A stretch of DNA of 64,000 nt from the NCBI GenBank assembly GCA_047631555.1, contig JBLHZY010000004.1:124001-188000 (forward strand). Reading direction: 5' to 3'. Positions 15,353 through 23,080 of this stretch are shown piece after piece. The stretch is from JBLHZY01 sp047631555. GTDB lineage: Bacteria > Pseudomonadota > Alphaproteobacteria > Rhodobacterales > Rhodobacteraceae. Below the pieces are notes generated by a model. The model saw nothing but the letters and a program-made list of their open reading frames with translations. It was not told where the DNA came from and made no database searches. The translations under genes were made by a program, and so were the position numbers. Within the stretch, counting starts at the first letter, position 1; each line of letters opens with the position of its first letter.

Positions 15353-16960
15353 CTACCCGTCCACCTTCATCAAGATCATCAGCTTTGAGCGATAGACCTC
15401 GTGCATCGCGACGCCGCGCTCTTCCATCGCTTTAAGCGTATGGCTGCGCAGCTTTGTTGTGATCGGGCAAAGCGGGATCAAAACATAGTCCGCGTCGCTA
15501 ATTCCCGGCGCGCCGCCATAGTTCCAAGGGGCGGATTTTAACGTTGGGCGAAACGGGCCGAACATCCACGTTGGGCTATTGATATCCGTCACATAGAGCC
15601 CGTCATCAGGGCCAAGTCCGGCCTCATCGCGCAGCTCGGCGGCCACGGCTTCCTGCATCGCGCCATAGCCAAGCACCGTCTGGCACCAAGGCAAAACTTC
15701 GCCGCGAAAAACAGTCGGCTCGTCGCGCACCTCCGCGTCCACATAGGGCCGCAAAGAGGCAACGCTATCTTCCAAGGCGATCTTGGCATCAACCCGGTTC
15801 ATCCGATCCTTAAAAACCTGAACATCCCCATAGCCGGAAATAACTGGGATGAATTCAGAGCGATCATTCGAAAAATGCCTAAAGGGGCTGGCCAGCAGAT
15901 TGTTCATCGAGGGAATTGCCAGCGTGAATACCGCGACAATAACCATGGTCTGAACCATATGCAACTGCCCGCCGGATGGCTCTGTTTTGGCCGGCAATGC
16001 GAGCAGCAAAACCGCCATCAGGAGCAGCCACTGCGGGTCGTTGCCAAAGTTTTGATAGGTCACATAAAAGAAGCTCGGGGCGAGCAAGAGCAAAACCAAT
16101 CCAGGCCCGCCATGCCCCCCTTTGCGCAGCAGGATGACGCTTGCAAAGACAAGCACGGTTCCCAACAGATACTGCGGCGAAGAGAGGATTTGCAAAAAGG
16201 GCAGACCGGGCGCAGAGCGAAAATCAGAAGTTGCGACATAGATCAAATCGTTTGCATAAGTCGCCCAGAATTCGACCCCGTACATCATCGTCACCACGCC
16301 CGCCACAAACAGACCAAAGACCACGCCAAAACCCAAGCTGCGCCATGCTTTGCGTAGGATCAACGCCACAACAACGACGGGCGCAAAGGCGACAAAATAG
16401 GTCATTTTCGTCATCGCAAGCGCGGCCATCAAGACCCCGATTATAGCACCATCAACGCCCGGGCGGCGCGCGCCAAGGGTTGGCAAAATGGCCAATATAA
16501 GGGCGACATAGGCATAGGCCCAAGCCCAGCGATTATAGTGCATGGAAACCGAAATGCCGGTTTTGGCGAGCCCATGAACAAGCGCCATAACCAGAATTAT
16601 ACACGCTCCGCCAAAGAGATAGGCGACCCAGCCTTTGAGGCGGCTTGTTGCGGCCCACCAAATGGCCGGCGCCAAAAGCGCGGCAATAAGCACTTGAGAA
16701 AGAACAATCGACATGCCCATCCCGAAGCCGAGTTTTTGCAAAATCACGATGGGGAGAAAGGCAAATGCGCCAATGGGCGTGGTGAAATCCAGATGCGGTA
16801 TCTGGCCCAAATCCATGCGCGCCACGATCTCCATCAAATGCAGGACATCGCCCTCGTGCCGGTTGACATAAAGCCCGCCGGGAAGTGCTGCAACCACACC
16901 CAAAATGGCGATCAAAGCGATCAAAAATACAGCGTAAATAGCGGGATTTGGCCTGCTCAT
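15353..16960 (-). CDS. Polytopic membrane protein, GT-C glycosyltransferase-like
   Basis: 535 residues from ATG 16960, with GAGGAG upstream. About 11-12 hydrophobic segments fill residues 5-360. The first large loop carries acidic and His residues (NRHEGDVLHLMEIVARMD, then PHLDFTTPIG), the place where GT-C enzymes bind metal and donor phosphate. Residues ~380-535 form a non-membrane C-terminal domain with paired cysteines. This layout fits lipid-phosphate-sugar-dependent glycosyltransferases, but I recognise no specific family. It is convergent with the tad operon and near arabinose-donor genes, so a pilin or envelope arabinosyltransferase is a reasonable guess only. Confidence 0.6.
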   Translation of the reverse strand: MSRPNPAIYAVFLIALIAILGVVAALPGGLYVNRHEGDVLHLMEIVARMDLGQIPHLDFTTPIGAFAFLPIVILQKLGFGMGMSIVLSQVLIAALLAPAIWWAATSRLKGWVAYLFGGACIILVMALVHGLAKTGISVSMHYNRWAWAYAYVALILAILPTLGARRPGVDGAIIGVLMAALAMTKMTYFVAFAPVVVVALILRKAWRSLGFGVVFGLFVAGVVTMMYGVEFWATYANDLIYVATSDFRSAPGLPFLQILSSPQYLLGTVLVFASVILLRKGGHGGPGLVLLLLAPSFFYVTYQNFGNDPQWLLLMAVLLLALPAKTEPSGGQLHMVQTMVIVAVFTLAIPSMNNLLASPFRHFSNDRSEFIPVISGYGDVQVFKDRMNRVDAKIALEDSVASLRPYVDAEVRDEPTVFRGEVLPWCQTVLGYGAMQEAVAAELRDEAGLGPDDGLYVTDINSPTWMFGPFRPTLKSAPWNYGGAPGISDADYVLIPLCPITTKLRSHTLKAMEERGVAMHEVYRSKLMILMKVDG

Positions 16961-17110
16961 GCCCGTCTCCTCTTCATTTTTTGGCAAGGATACACGGCAA
17001 TTATGGAGTTTGTAAAAGCAATACGTCGAATTTGTTGTCTTTGGGGGGCGAACCGCGATAGAATCCCCTCAAAAGAAGAATAAGCCGAACTCAGCAGTTA
17101 CAGGTGCCCG

Positions 17111-18424
17111 ATGAATATGCATGCCAGCGGCGTCCTTGCCCCGCCAGAGCCAAAAACCCTCGAAGATATGCGCATCTCCGTTGTGATGATGCGTGATATC
17201 CTGTTGAAAACGATGTTCCGCCAGAACTTGGAAACAGCGAGCGAGCTGAGCAAAGCGCTTTGCCTCTCGATCACTGTGACGCAGGAATTGATCGAGCTGG
17301 CGCGGGTGCAAAAGCTGCTTGAGGCGACTGGGACCTTGCATGCCAATTCCGGCGGTGAGATGGGCTTTAAGCTCAGCGATGCGGGCAAGGCGCGCGCGCT
17401 TGATGCGTTGAGCCAGTCGGAATATTATGGGCCGATGCCGGTTCCGCTTGAGGTTTATTCCGAGCAGATGAAGCGCCAATCGATCCGCAATATCCAAGTC
17501 ACCCGCGAGCAGCTTTTGGGCGCGATGGGGCATTTGATCCTGCCGCCCGATCTGCTTGATCAGCTTGGGCCTGCGGTAGGTGCTGGGCGCTCGATCCTGA
17601 TGTATGGCCCGCCCGGCAACGGGAAATCCTCGATCTCGAACGGCATTCGCGATGCAATGGGCGATAAGATTTTCGTGCCGCGCGCGATTGAATATTCCGG
17701 CCAGGTGATCACCGTTTATGATCCCATTGTGCACACCGCTGCCGAGGAAGAGATTGAAGATCCAACCGCCCTGCGCCGCTCGACCACCAATCGCTATGAT
17801 CGCCGCTATGTCTATTGCGAGCGCCCCACTGTGATCACTGGCGGGGAGCTTTCGCTTTCCATGCTCGATCTGGTCTATAATCCGACCGCGCGGACCTATC
17901 AGGCGCCCTTGCAGCTTAAATCCTCTGGCGGGATTTTTATCGTCGACGATTTGGGCCGCCAAGAAGAGCCGCCCCAAGCGCTTGTGAACCGCTGGATTGT
18001 GCCGCTTGAGGAAAGCAAAGATATCCTCGCGCTGCAATCGGGCGAAAAGTTCGAAGTGCCCTTTGACACATTGGTGATTTTCTCGACCAACTTCCACCCG
18101 AACGAGATTTTCGATACCGCCGCTTTGCGCCGGATCTTCTTTAAGATCAAGATTGATGGGCCGGATCAAGAAGGCTTCTTGAAGATTTTCGCCATGGTCG
18201 CGCGCAAGAAAAAGATGCCGCTTGATGAAAAGGCGCTGCTGCACCTCATGAAGGTGAAATATCCAACGATTGAAAATGTTTACGCGAATTATCAGCCGGT
18301 ATTTTTGATCGATCAGATCATCGCGATTTGCGAATTTGAGGGCATCCCCTATCAGATGAGCCCGGATCTTGTTGATCGCGCTTGGTCCAATATGTTCGTG
18401 CGCGAAGAGAAGATTGTTCACTAA
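17111..18424 (+). CDS. Uncharacterised AAA+ ATPase
   Basis: 437 residues. Residues ~15-130 look like a helical, winged-helix-type region (ASELSKALCLSITVTQELIE; FKLSDAGKARALDAL). The AAA+ core has Walker A GPPGNGKS (166-173), Walker B FIVDDLG (276-282) and sensor-1 Asn327 in VIFSTNF. Walker B has Asp-Asp rather than Asp-Glu, so hydrolysis may be slow or altered. The C-terminal lid follows to the end. The family is unknown to me beyond the fold. It starts 60 bases after a divergent GT-C-like gene promoter region and its stop overlaps the next start (TAATG). Confidence 0.8.
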   Translation: MNMHASGVLAPPEPKTLEDMRISVVMMRDILLKTMFRQNLETASELSKALCLSITVTQELIELARVQKLLEATGTLHANSGGEMGFKLSDAGKARALDALSQSEYYGPMPVPLEVYSEQMKRQSIRNIQVTREQLLGAMGHLILPPDLLDQLGPAVGAGRSILMYGPPGNGKSSISNGIRDAMGDKIFVPRAIEYSGQVITVYDPIVHTAAEEEIEDPTALRRSTTNRYDRRYVYCERPTVITGGELSLSMLDLVYNPTARTYQAPLQLKSSGGIFIVDDLGRQEEPPQALVNRWIVPLEESKDILALQSGEKFEVPFDTLVIFSTNFHPNEIFDTAALRRIFFKIKIDGPDQEGFLKIFAMVARKKKMPLDEKALLHLMKVKYPTIENVYANYQPVFLIDQIIAICEFEGIPYQMSPDLVDRAWSNMFVREEKIVH

Positions 18425-19236
18425 TGCTGGACGGGGTTGGTCTTGCGGGTTGTGGGATCATGGGCGCGCCGATGCTTGCGTCGCTTTTGCACGAAGGGAT
18501 TGAGGCGCGCGGTTTTGATATCCGCCCGGCTGGCGAATTTGGCCTCCTCGCGCCGCACATAAGCAATGATCCTGTGGGCTTTGCAACGGGTCTCAAAACC
18601 CTGCTCACTGTCGTGCGCGACATCCCGCAATCGGATGCGCTTTTGTTTGGCGATCAAGCCCTCAGCCAGGCCCGCGACCTTGAGACAATCATCATCTGCT
18701 CGACCGTTTCACCGCGCTATATTCACGATCTGCGCACGCGGATCCCGGCCCATATCACTTTGATTGATGCGCCCATGTCTGGCGCGCAAATTGCTGCGGT
18801 CGAGGGGCGATTGAGCTTTATGCTTGGCGGGGAAGATGCGGTTCTGGATCACTATCAGCCGCTGTTTGCCGCCATGGGGGCGCATTTTCATCGGATGGGC
18901 CCGCTTGGAGCGGGGATGCAGGCGAAGGTTCTGAACAATTTGCTCGCCGCCTCCAATACGGCGATGACGCGCCTTGTGTTGGATTGGGCCAAAGGCGCCG
19001 GGCTTGATCGGCGCGCTTTGCTTGATCTATTCGAGACCTCTTCGGGCCAGAACTGGCTTGCCTCGGGCTTTGACACGATTGAATTTGCCAAGCTTGGGCA
19101 CACGCCCGACAACACAATCGCCATCATCGTCAAAGACGTGGCAAGCGCGCTTGATGCGGCCCCTGAGGGCGCGGATATAGCGCTGCCGCTCGCGGTTCAG
19201 TCGGCGATGCGCGCCTTGACGCCTTTTGAGGATTGA
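18424..19236 (+). CDS. NAD(P)-dependent beta-hydroxyacid dehydrogenase family protein
   Basis: 270 residues from ATG 18424. The N-terminal Rossmann motif is GLAGCGIMGAPMLASLL, followed by a 6-phosphogluconate/3-hydroxyisobutyrate dehydrogenase layout: DAPMSGAQIAAVEGRLSFML (substrate-binding signature), GPLGAGMQAKVLNN with the catalytic Lys, and the C-terminal helical domain with KDVASAL. It probably oxidises a small 3-hydroxy acid or reduces a semialdehyde in the cytoplasm. The substrate cannot be told from sequence. It is translationally coupled to the AAA+ ATPase, a pairing that current family knowledge does not explain. Confidence 0.85.
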   Translation: MLDGVGLAGCGIMGAPMLASLLHEGIEARGFDIRPAGEFGLLAPHISNDPVGFATGLKTLLTVVRDIPQSDALLFGDQALSQARDLETIIICSTVSPRYIHDLRTRIPAHITLIDAPMSGAQIAAVEGRLSFMLGGEDAVLDHYQPLFAAMGAHFHRMGPLGAGMQAKVLNNLLAASNTAMTRLVLDWAKGAGLDRRALLDLFETSSGQNWLASGFDTIEFAKLGHTPDNTIAIIVKDVASALDAAPEGADIALPLAVQSAMRALTPFED

Positions 19237-19298
19237 GGGCGCATAAAGCCCGTGCGCGGCGCTGTCGGCTATAGGCGCGCGACAACTTACCGCTGTGA

Positions 19299-20054
19299 TC
19301 AGGCTGCGCGCTCTTCGACCAGCCCTGCTTGTTTTGCGGCATCCAAATAGCCGCGGCTTACCGGCACGCGCGCGCCATCAATCAGATCGAGAAAGACGCG
19401 CCCGTTTTCGCGCGATTGCCCCAAGACCGCTTGGCGCGCGACCCAGTGCGAACGATGCACCCGCGTTCCATCGATCCCCTCAAGCTCCGCCAGCGCATCC
19501 GCAAAACGCATCAGGAGCGTCTCGACCCCTTTATCGGTTACGACTTCGACGTAGTGATCCGAGGAGCTCAGCCGGATCACATTGCCCCAACGGCTTTGCG
19601 GCAAGCGCTCAAGCAGGCGCGGCGGCGCTTTTTGCTGAAGTTGAAGAAGCCACTGCGCGATCGCAATCGAAAGCGAAACAGCCGCGACATAGAAAAACAT
19701 CATCGGCCAAGGTGTTGCGGGATTTTCGCGCAAAACGGCGGTAAGTCGGGTAATGAGGATGAGGATCGGCGCATAGATAAGCACCATCCCAACCGAGATC
19801 AGCAGCCCGCGATTGAGGACCGAAATGCGCGGATAGCGGCGTGTGATCACCAGCTTCAGTCCAAGCGAAATCACAATCGCAAGCCCGATGACGATCAGCC
19901 AATTGAGCGCGCGAAAGCTATAGCTCCAGGTCGAGCTTGTTCCAAATGGGCCGGCGATTGTCATCAAAACAGTCAGCACCAGCCACAGAAATACATTCAG
20001 TGGCGTCACAACCAATGTGCGCAATTCACACAGAAAGCTTGAACTTGCCTTCAC
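19299..20054 (-). CDS. Membrane-bound LytTR-family DNA-binding regulator
   Basis: 251 residues from GTG 20054, with GGGGG 8 bases upstream; TTG 20057 is an alternative. Four hydrophobic segments (residues ~12-140) are followed by a C-terminal LytTR DNA-binding domain (WGNVIRLSSSDHYVEVVTDKG, quoted in part: SSSDHYVEVVT; LLMRFADALAEL; RVHRSHWVARQAV). There is no receiver domain, so it acts as a one-component membrane sensor-regulator. Its target is unknown. An inverted repeat (CCAGTT, 8-base gap, AACTGG) at 20093-20112 lies just upstream and could be an autoregulatory site. Confidence 0.85.
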   Translation of the reverse strand: MKASSSFLCELRTLVVTPLNVFLWLVLTVLMTIAGPFGTSSTWSYSFRALNWLIVIGLAIVISLGLKLVITRRYPRISVLNRGLLISVGMVLIYAPILILITRLTAVLRENPATPWPMMFFYVAAVSLSIAIAQWLLQLQQKAPPRLLERLPQSRWGNVIRLSSSDHYVEVVTDKGVETLLMRFADALAELEGIDGTRVHRSHWVARQAVLGQSRENGRVFLDLIDGARVPVSRGYLDAAKQAGLVEERAA

Positions 20055-20256
20055 CAACCAAACCCCCGTTTGTTATCGGTTTATCGGCTGAACCAGTTTT
20101 AAAAACAACTGGATGCCGCATAAATGGTTACAAAAATGTGTATTCGTTGCCGAACCGCCAGAAAAACCAGCGAAAAACTTTGAAAATAAAGTGCCCTGAG
20201 AGCGTGATTTTAGTGAATAAGCCCCGAAATCGGGCCGTTTGGCCGCTTATGGCGGG

Positions 20257-21150
20257 TTATATGGTTAGTCCTTTTGGCTCATCCAGCTGATTGGCGCGGC
20301 AGCAGGCGGTTACAGTATTGGCGAGCAAACAGGCGATTGTCATCGGGCCAACGCCGCCGGGAACGGGCGTGATTGCGCTTGCAACTTTGGAGGCGCTGGC
20401 GAAATCCACATCCCCCACGATGCGGGTTTTGCCGCCCTCAACGTCGGTGCGATTGATGCCAACGTCGATCACCGTTGCGCCCTCTTTGAGCCAATCACCT
20501 TGCACCATATTTGCGCGCCCCACGGCCGCAATCACGATGTCGGCGCGTTTTACGATGGCGGGCAGATCGACCGTGCGGCTATGGGCGATCGTGACGGTGC
20601 AGCTGTCGCGCAGCAGCAAGGCCGCCATCGGTTTGCCCAGCAGATTGGAGCGCCCGATCACCAGCGCCTCTTTGCCAGAAAGCGATCCAAGGGTTTCGCG
20701 CAGCAGCATCATACAGCCAAGCGGCGTACAGGAAATCATCGCTTTTTGCCCTGTCGCGAGCAGCCCGGCATTGATCACATGCAGCCCGTCGACATCTTTG
20801 CTTGGGTCGATGCGCGCGACGATATCTGTTTCATTGAGATGGCCGGGAACGGGAAACTGGCACAGAATGCCATGCACTTGCGGATCCGCGTTGAGCGTAT
20901 CAATCAGCGCATAGAGATCGGCCTCGGAGGTATCTGCGGGCAATTTGTGGGTAAAGGAGTTCATCCCAACCTCAAGCGTTTTGAGGCCCTTATTGCGCAC
21001 ATAGACCTCAGAGGCGGGGTCTTCGCCGACAAGGATCACTGCAAGCCCCGGTGTGAGATTGTGCACCTCTTTGAGCCGCGCCACGTGATCAGCCACTTTG
21101 GCGCGAAGCGCGGCGGCGGCGGCGGTGCCATCAATCTTTTGGGCTGTCAT
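20257..21150 (-). CDS. folD: Bifunctional methylene-THF dehydrogenase/cyclohydrolase FolD
   Basis: 297 residues. FolD converts 5,10-methylene-THF to 10-formyl-THF through the methenyl form, using NADP. Signatures seen are the catalytic Lys region VYVRNKGLKTLEVGM, CQFPVPGHLNETDIV, PLGCMMLL, GRSNLLGKPMAALLL and the C-terminal TPVPGGVGPMT. It lies 67 bases downstream of fhs on the same strand, giving an operon for interconverting formate and one-carbon folates. Confidence 0.97.
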   Translation of the reverse strand: MTAQKIDGTAAAAALRAKVADHVARLKEVHNLTPGLAVILVGEDPASEVYVRNKGLKTLEVGMNSFTHKLPADTSEADLYALIDTLNADPQVHGILCQFPVPGHLNETDIVARIDPSKDVDGLHVINAGLLATGQKAMISCTPLGCMMLLRETLGSLSGKEALVIGRSNLLGKPMAALLLRDSCTVTIAHSRTVDLPAIVKRADIVIAAVGRANMVQGDWLKEGATVIDVGINRTDVEGGKTRIVGDVDFASASKVASAITPVPGGVGPMTIACLLANTVTACCRANQLDEPKGLTI

Positions 21151-21217
21151 CGGGCGATCTCCTAAGTCGTTGAGTCGTTTGGGGCCTTTTGCACCGATCC
21201 GCCCCTATTATCAAGGC

Positions 21218-22894
21218 TCAGAACAGCCCCTCAACCTCGCCTGCGTCGTTAAGGCGGATCGCCTCGGCCGAGGGGCGGCGCGGCAGGCCCGGCATCGTCA
21301 TGATTTCCCCGCAAATCACCACGACAAACCCGGCCCCCGCAGAGAGCCGCACTTCGCGCACCGGGACCGAATGGCCGGTTGGCGCGCCGCGAAGCGAGGG
21401 ATCGGTTGAGAAGGAATATTGGGTCTTGGCCATGCAGATCGGCAGGTGGCCATATCCGGCGGCTTCCCAAGCGCGCAATTGATCGCGAATTTTCTGATCG
21501 GCGAGGACTTCATCGGCGTGATAGATGCGTTTGGCGATGGTTTCGATTTTTTGGAACAGCGGCATTTCATCGGGGTAGAGCGGTGCGAAATTGGCCGCAC
21601 CGGACTCGGCCAATTCAGCAACGCGGGTGGCAAGCGCCTCGGTGCCTTTGCCGCCATCGGCCCAGTGGGTGCACAGATAGGCTTCGGAGCCTTGGCTCGC
21701 AACATAGGCTTTGACGGCTGCGATTTCGGCCTCGGTATCGGCGGTGAAATGGTTGATCGCGACGACGACGGGAACGCCGAAGCTTTTGAGATTGCCGATA
21801 TGGCGGCCAAGGTTGGCGCAGCCCTCTTTCACCGCCGCGACATTCTCTTCGCCAAGGTCGACGCGCGCCACGCCGCCGTTCATTTTCATCGCCCGCACTG
21901 TCGCCACGAGGACAACCGCATCAGGCGCAAGGCCGGCTTTGCGGCATTTGATATTCATGAATTTCTCCGCCCCAAGATCGGCGCCAAAGCCGGCCTCTGT
22001 GACGACGAAATCGGCAAGCTTTAGGGCGGTGCGTGTGGCGATCACCGAGTTGCAACCATGGGCGATATTGGCAAACGGGCCGCCGTGAACGAAGGCGGGG
22101 GTATGCTCAAGCGTTTGCACAAGATTGGGTTGCATCGCATCGCGCAGCAGCACGGTCATCGCGCCGTCGGCTTTGAGATCGCGCGCATAAATCGGTGTCC
22201 TATCGCGCCGGTAAGCGACGATGATCGCGCCGAGCCGCGCCTCAAGATCGCTCAGATCGCGCGCAAGGCACAGGCAAGCCATGACCTCGGAGGCGACCGT
22301 AATATCAAAGCCGGTTTGGCGCGGAAAGCCATTGGCCACGCCCCCAAGCGAGGTGACAACATCCCGAAGCGCGCGGTCATTCATATCAAGCACCCGGCGC
22401 CAGACAACGCGGCGCTCGTCGATCTCAAGCTCATTGCCCCAGTAGATATGATTGTCGATCATCGCGGCCAGCAGATTATGCGCCGAGGTGATCGCATGGA
22501 AATCGCCGGTAAAATGCAGGTTCATCTCTTCCATCGGCACAACCTGCGCATAGCCGCCGCCCGCAGCCCCGCCCTTCATTCCGAAACACGGCCCAAGCGA
22601 GGCCTCGCGGATACAGATCGCCGCCTTTTTGCCGATCCGCGCCAGCCCATCGCCAAGGCCGACAGTTGTTGTGGTTTTGCCTTCGCCTGCGGGGGTCGGA
22701 TTGATCGCCGTGACGAGGATCAGCTTGCCTGTCGCGCGCGGCTCGAGCCCCTCAATGAAGCTTTGGGAAATCTTCGCTTTGTCATGGCCATAGGGGACCA
22801 GATCGCTGGCCGGAATGCCAAGGCTTTCGCCGATCTGCTGAATGGGTTGTTTGTCAGCGCGGCGCGCGATTTCGATATCCGTGAGATGAGCCAT
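21218..22894 (-). CDS. fhs: Formate-tetrahydrofolate ligase
   Basis: 558 residues from ATG 22894 with AGGGAGAATAG upstream; a longer in-frame start lacks such a site. The ATP-binding segment is NPTPAGEGKTTTTVGLG (65-81), with GGAAGGGYAQVVPMEEMN and FVHGGPFANIAHGCNS typical of the family. It makes 10-formyl-THF from formate, THF and ATP. Roseobacter-group bacteria use this route in C1 and methylated-compound oxidation. It is upstream of folD in the same operon. Confidence 0.97.
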   Translation of the reverse strand: MAHLTDIEIARRADKQPIQQIGESLGIPASDLVPYGHDKAKISQSFIEGLEPRATGKLILVTAINPTPAGEGKTTTTVGLGDGLARIGKKAAICIREASLGPCFGMKGGAAGGGYAQVVPMEEMNLHFTGDFHAITSAHNLLAAMIDNHIYWGNELEIDERRVVWRRVLDMNDRALRDVVTSLGGVANGFPRQTGFDITVASEVMACLCLARDLSDLEARLGAIIVAYRRDRTPIYARDLKADGAMTVLLRDAMQPNLVQTLEHTPAFVHGGPFANIAHGCNSVIATRTALKLADFVVTEAGFGADLGAEKFMNIKCRKAGLAPDAVVLVATVRAMKMNGGVARVDLGEENVAAVKEGCANLGRHIGNLKSFGVPVVVAINHFTADTEAEIAAVKAYVASQGSEAYLCTHWADGGKGTEALATRVAELAESGAANFAPLYPDEMPLFQKIETIAKRIYHADEVLADQKIRDQLRAWEAAGYGHLPICMAKTQYSFSTDPSLRGAPTGHSVPVREVRLSAGAGFVVVICGEIMTMPGLPRRPSAEAIRLNDAGEVEGLF

Positions 22895-23023
22895 TCTATT
22901 CTCCCTATCGCGCCAATGGTTGGCGACTTTAGGCGAGGATAGCGGCGGGATTTGGTCGCGCGAAGCCTTTTGCGACGTAAATATGCGCAAACTCGTCTTT
23001 CGCGCATTCGCACCCGCGCCACG

Positions 23024-23060
23024 AAAAATCCCCGAAACGGCGCGCGTTTCGGGGATTTTT
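23024..23060 (-). terminator. Intrinsic terminator downstream of ftsH
   Basis: AAAAATCCCCGAAACG (23024-23039) is the exact reverse complement of CGTTTCGGGGATTTTT (23045-23060), giving a 16-bp stem with a short loop. It lies 20 bases past the ftsH stop and is symmetric enough to work from both sides. Confidence 0.9.
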
Positions 23061-23080
23061 AAGGTGTTTCGAGCTGAGCT

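Noticed and set aside
19237..19298. Terminator between the dehydrogenase and LytTR genes
   Set aside because: The 62-base convergent gap is GC-rich but shows no clear stem followed by a T run.
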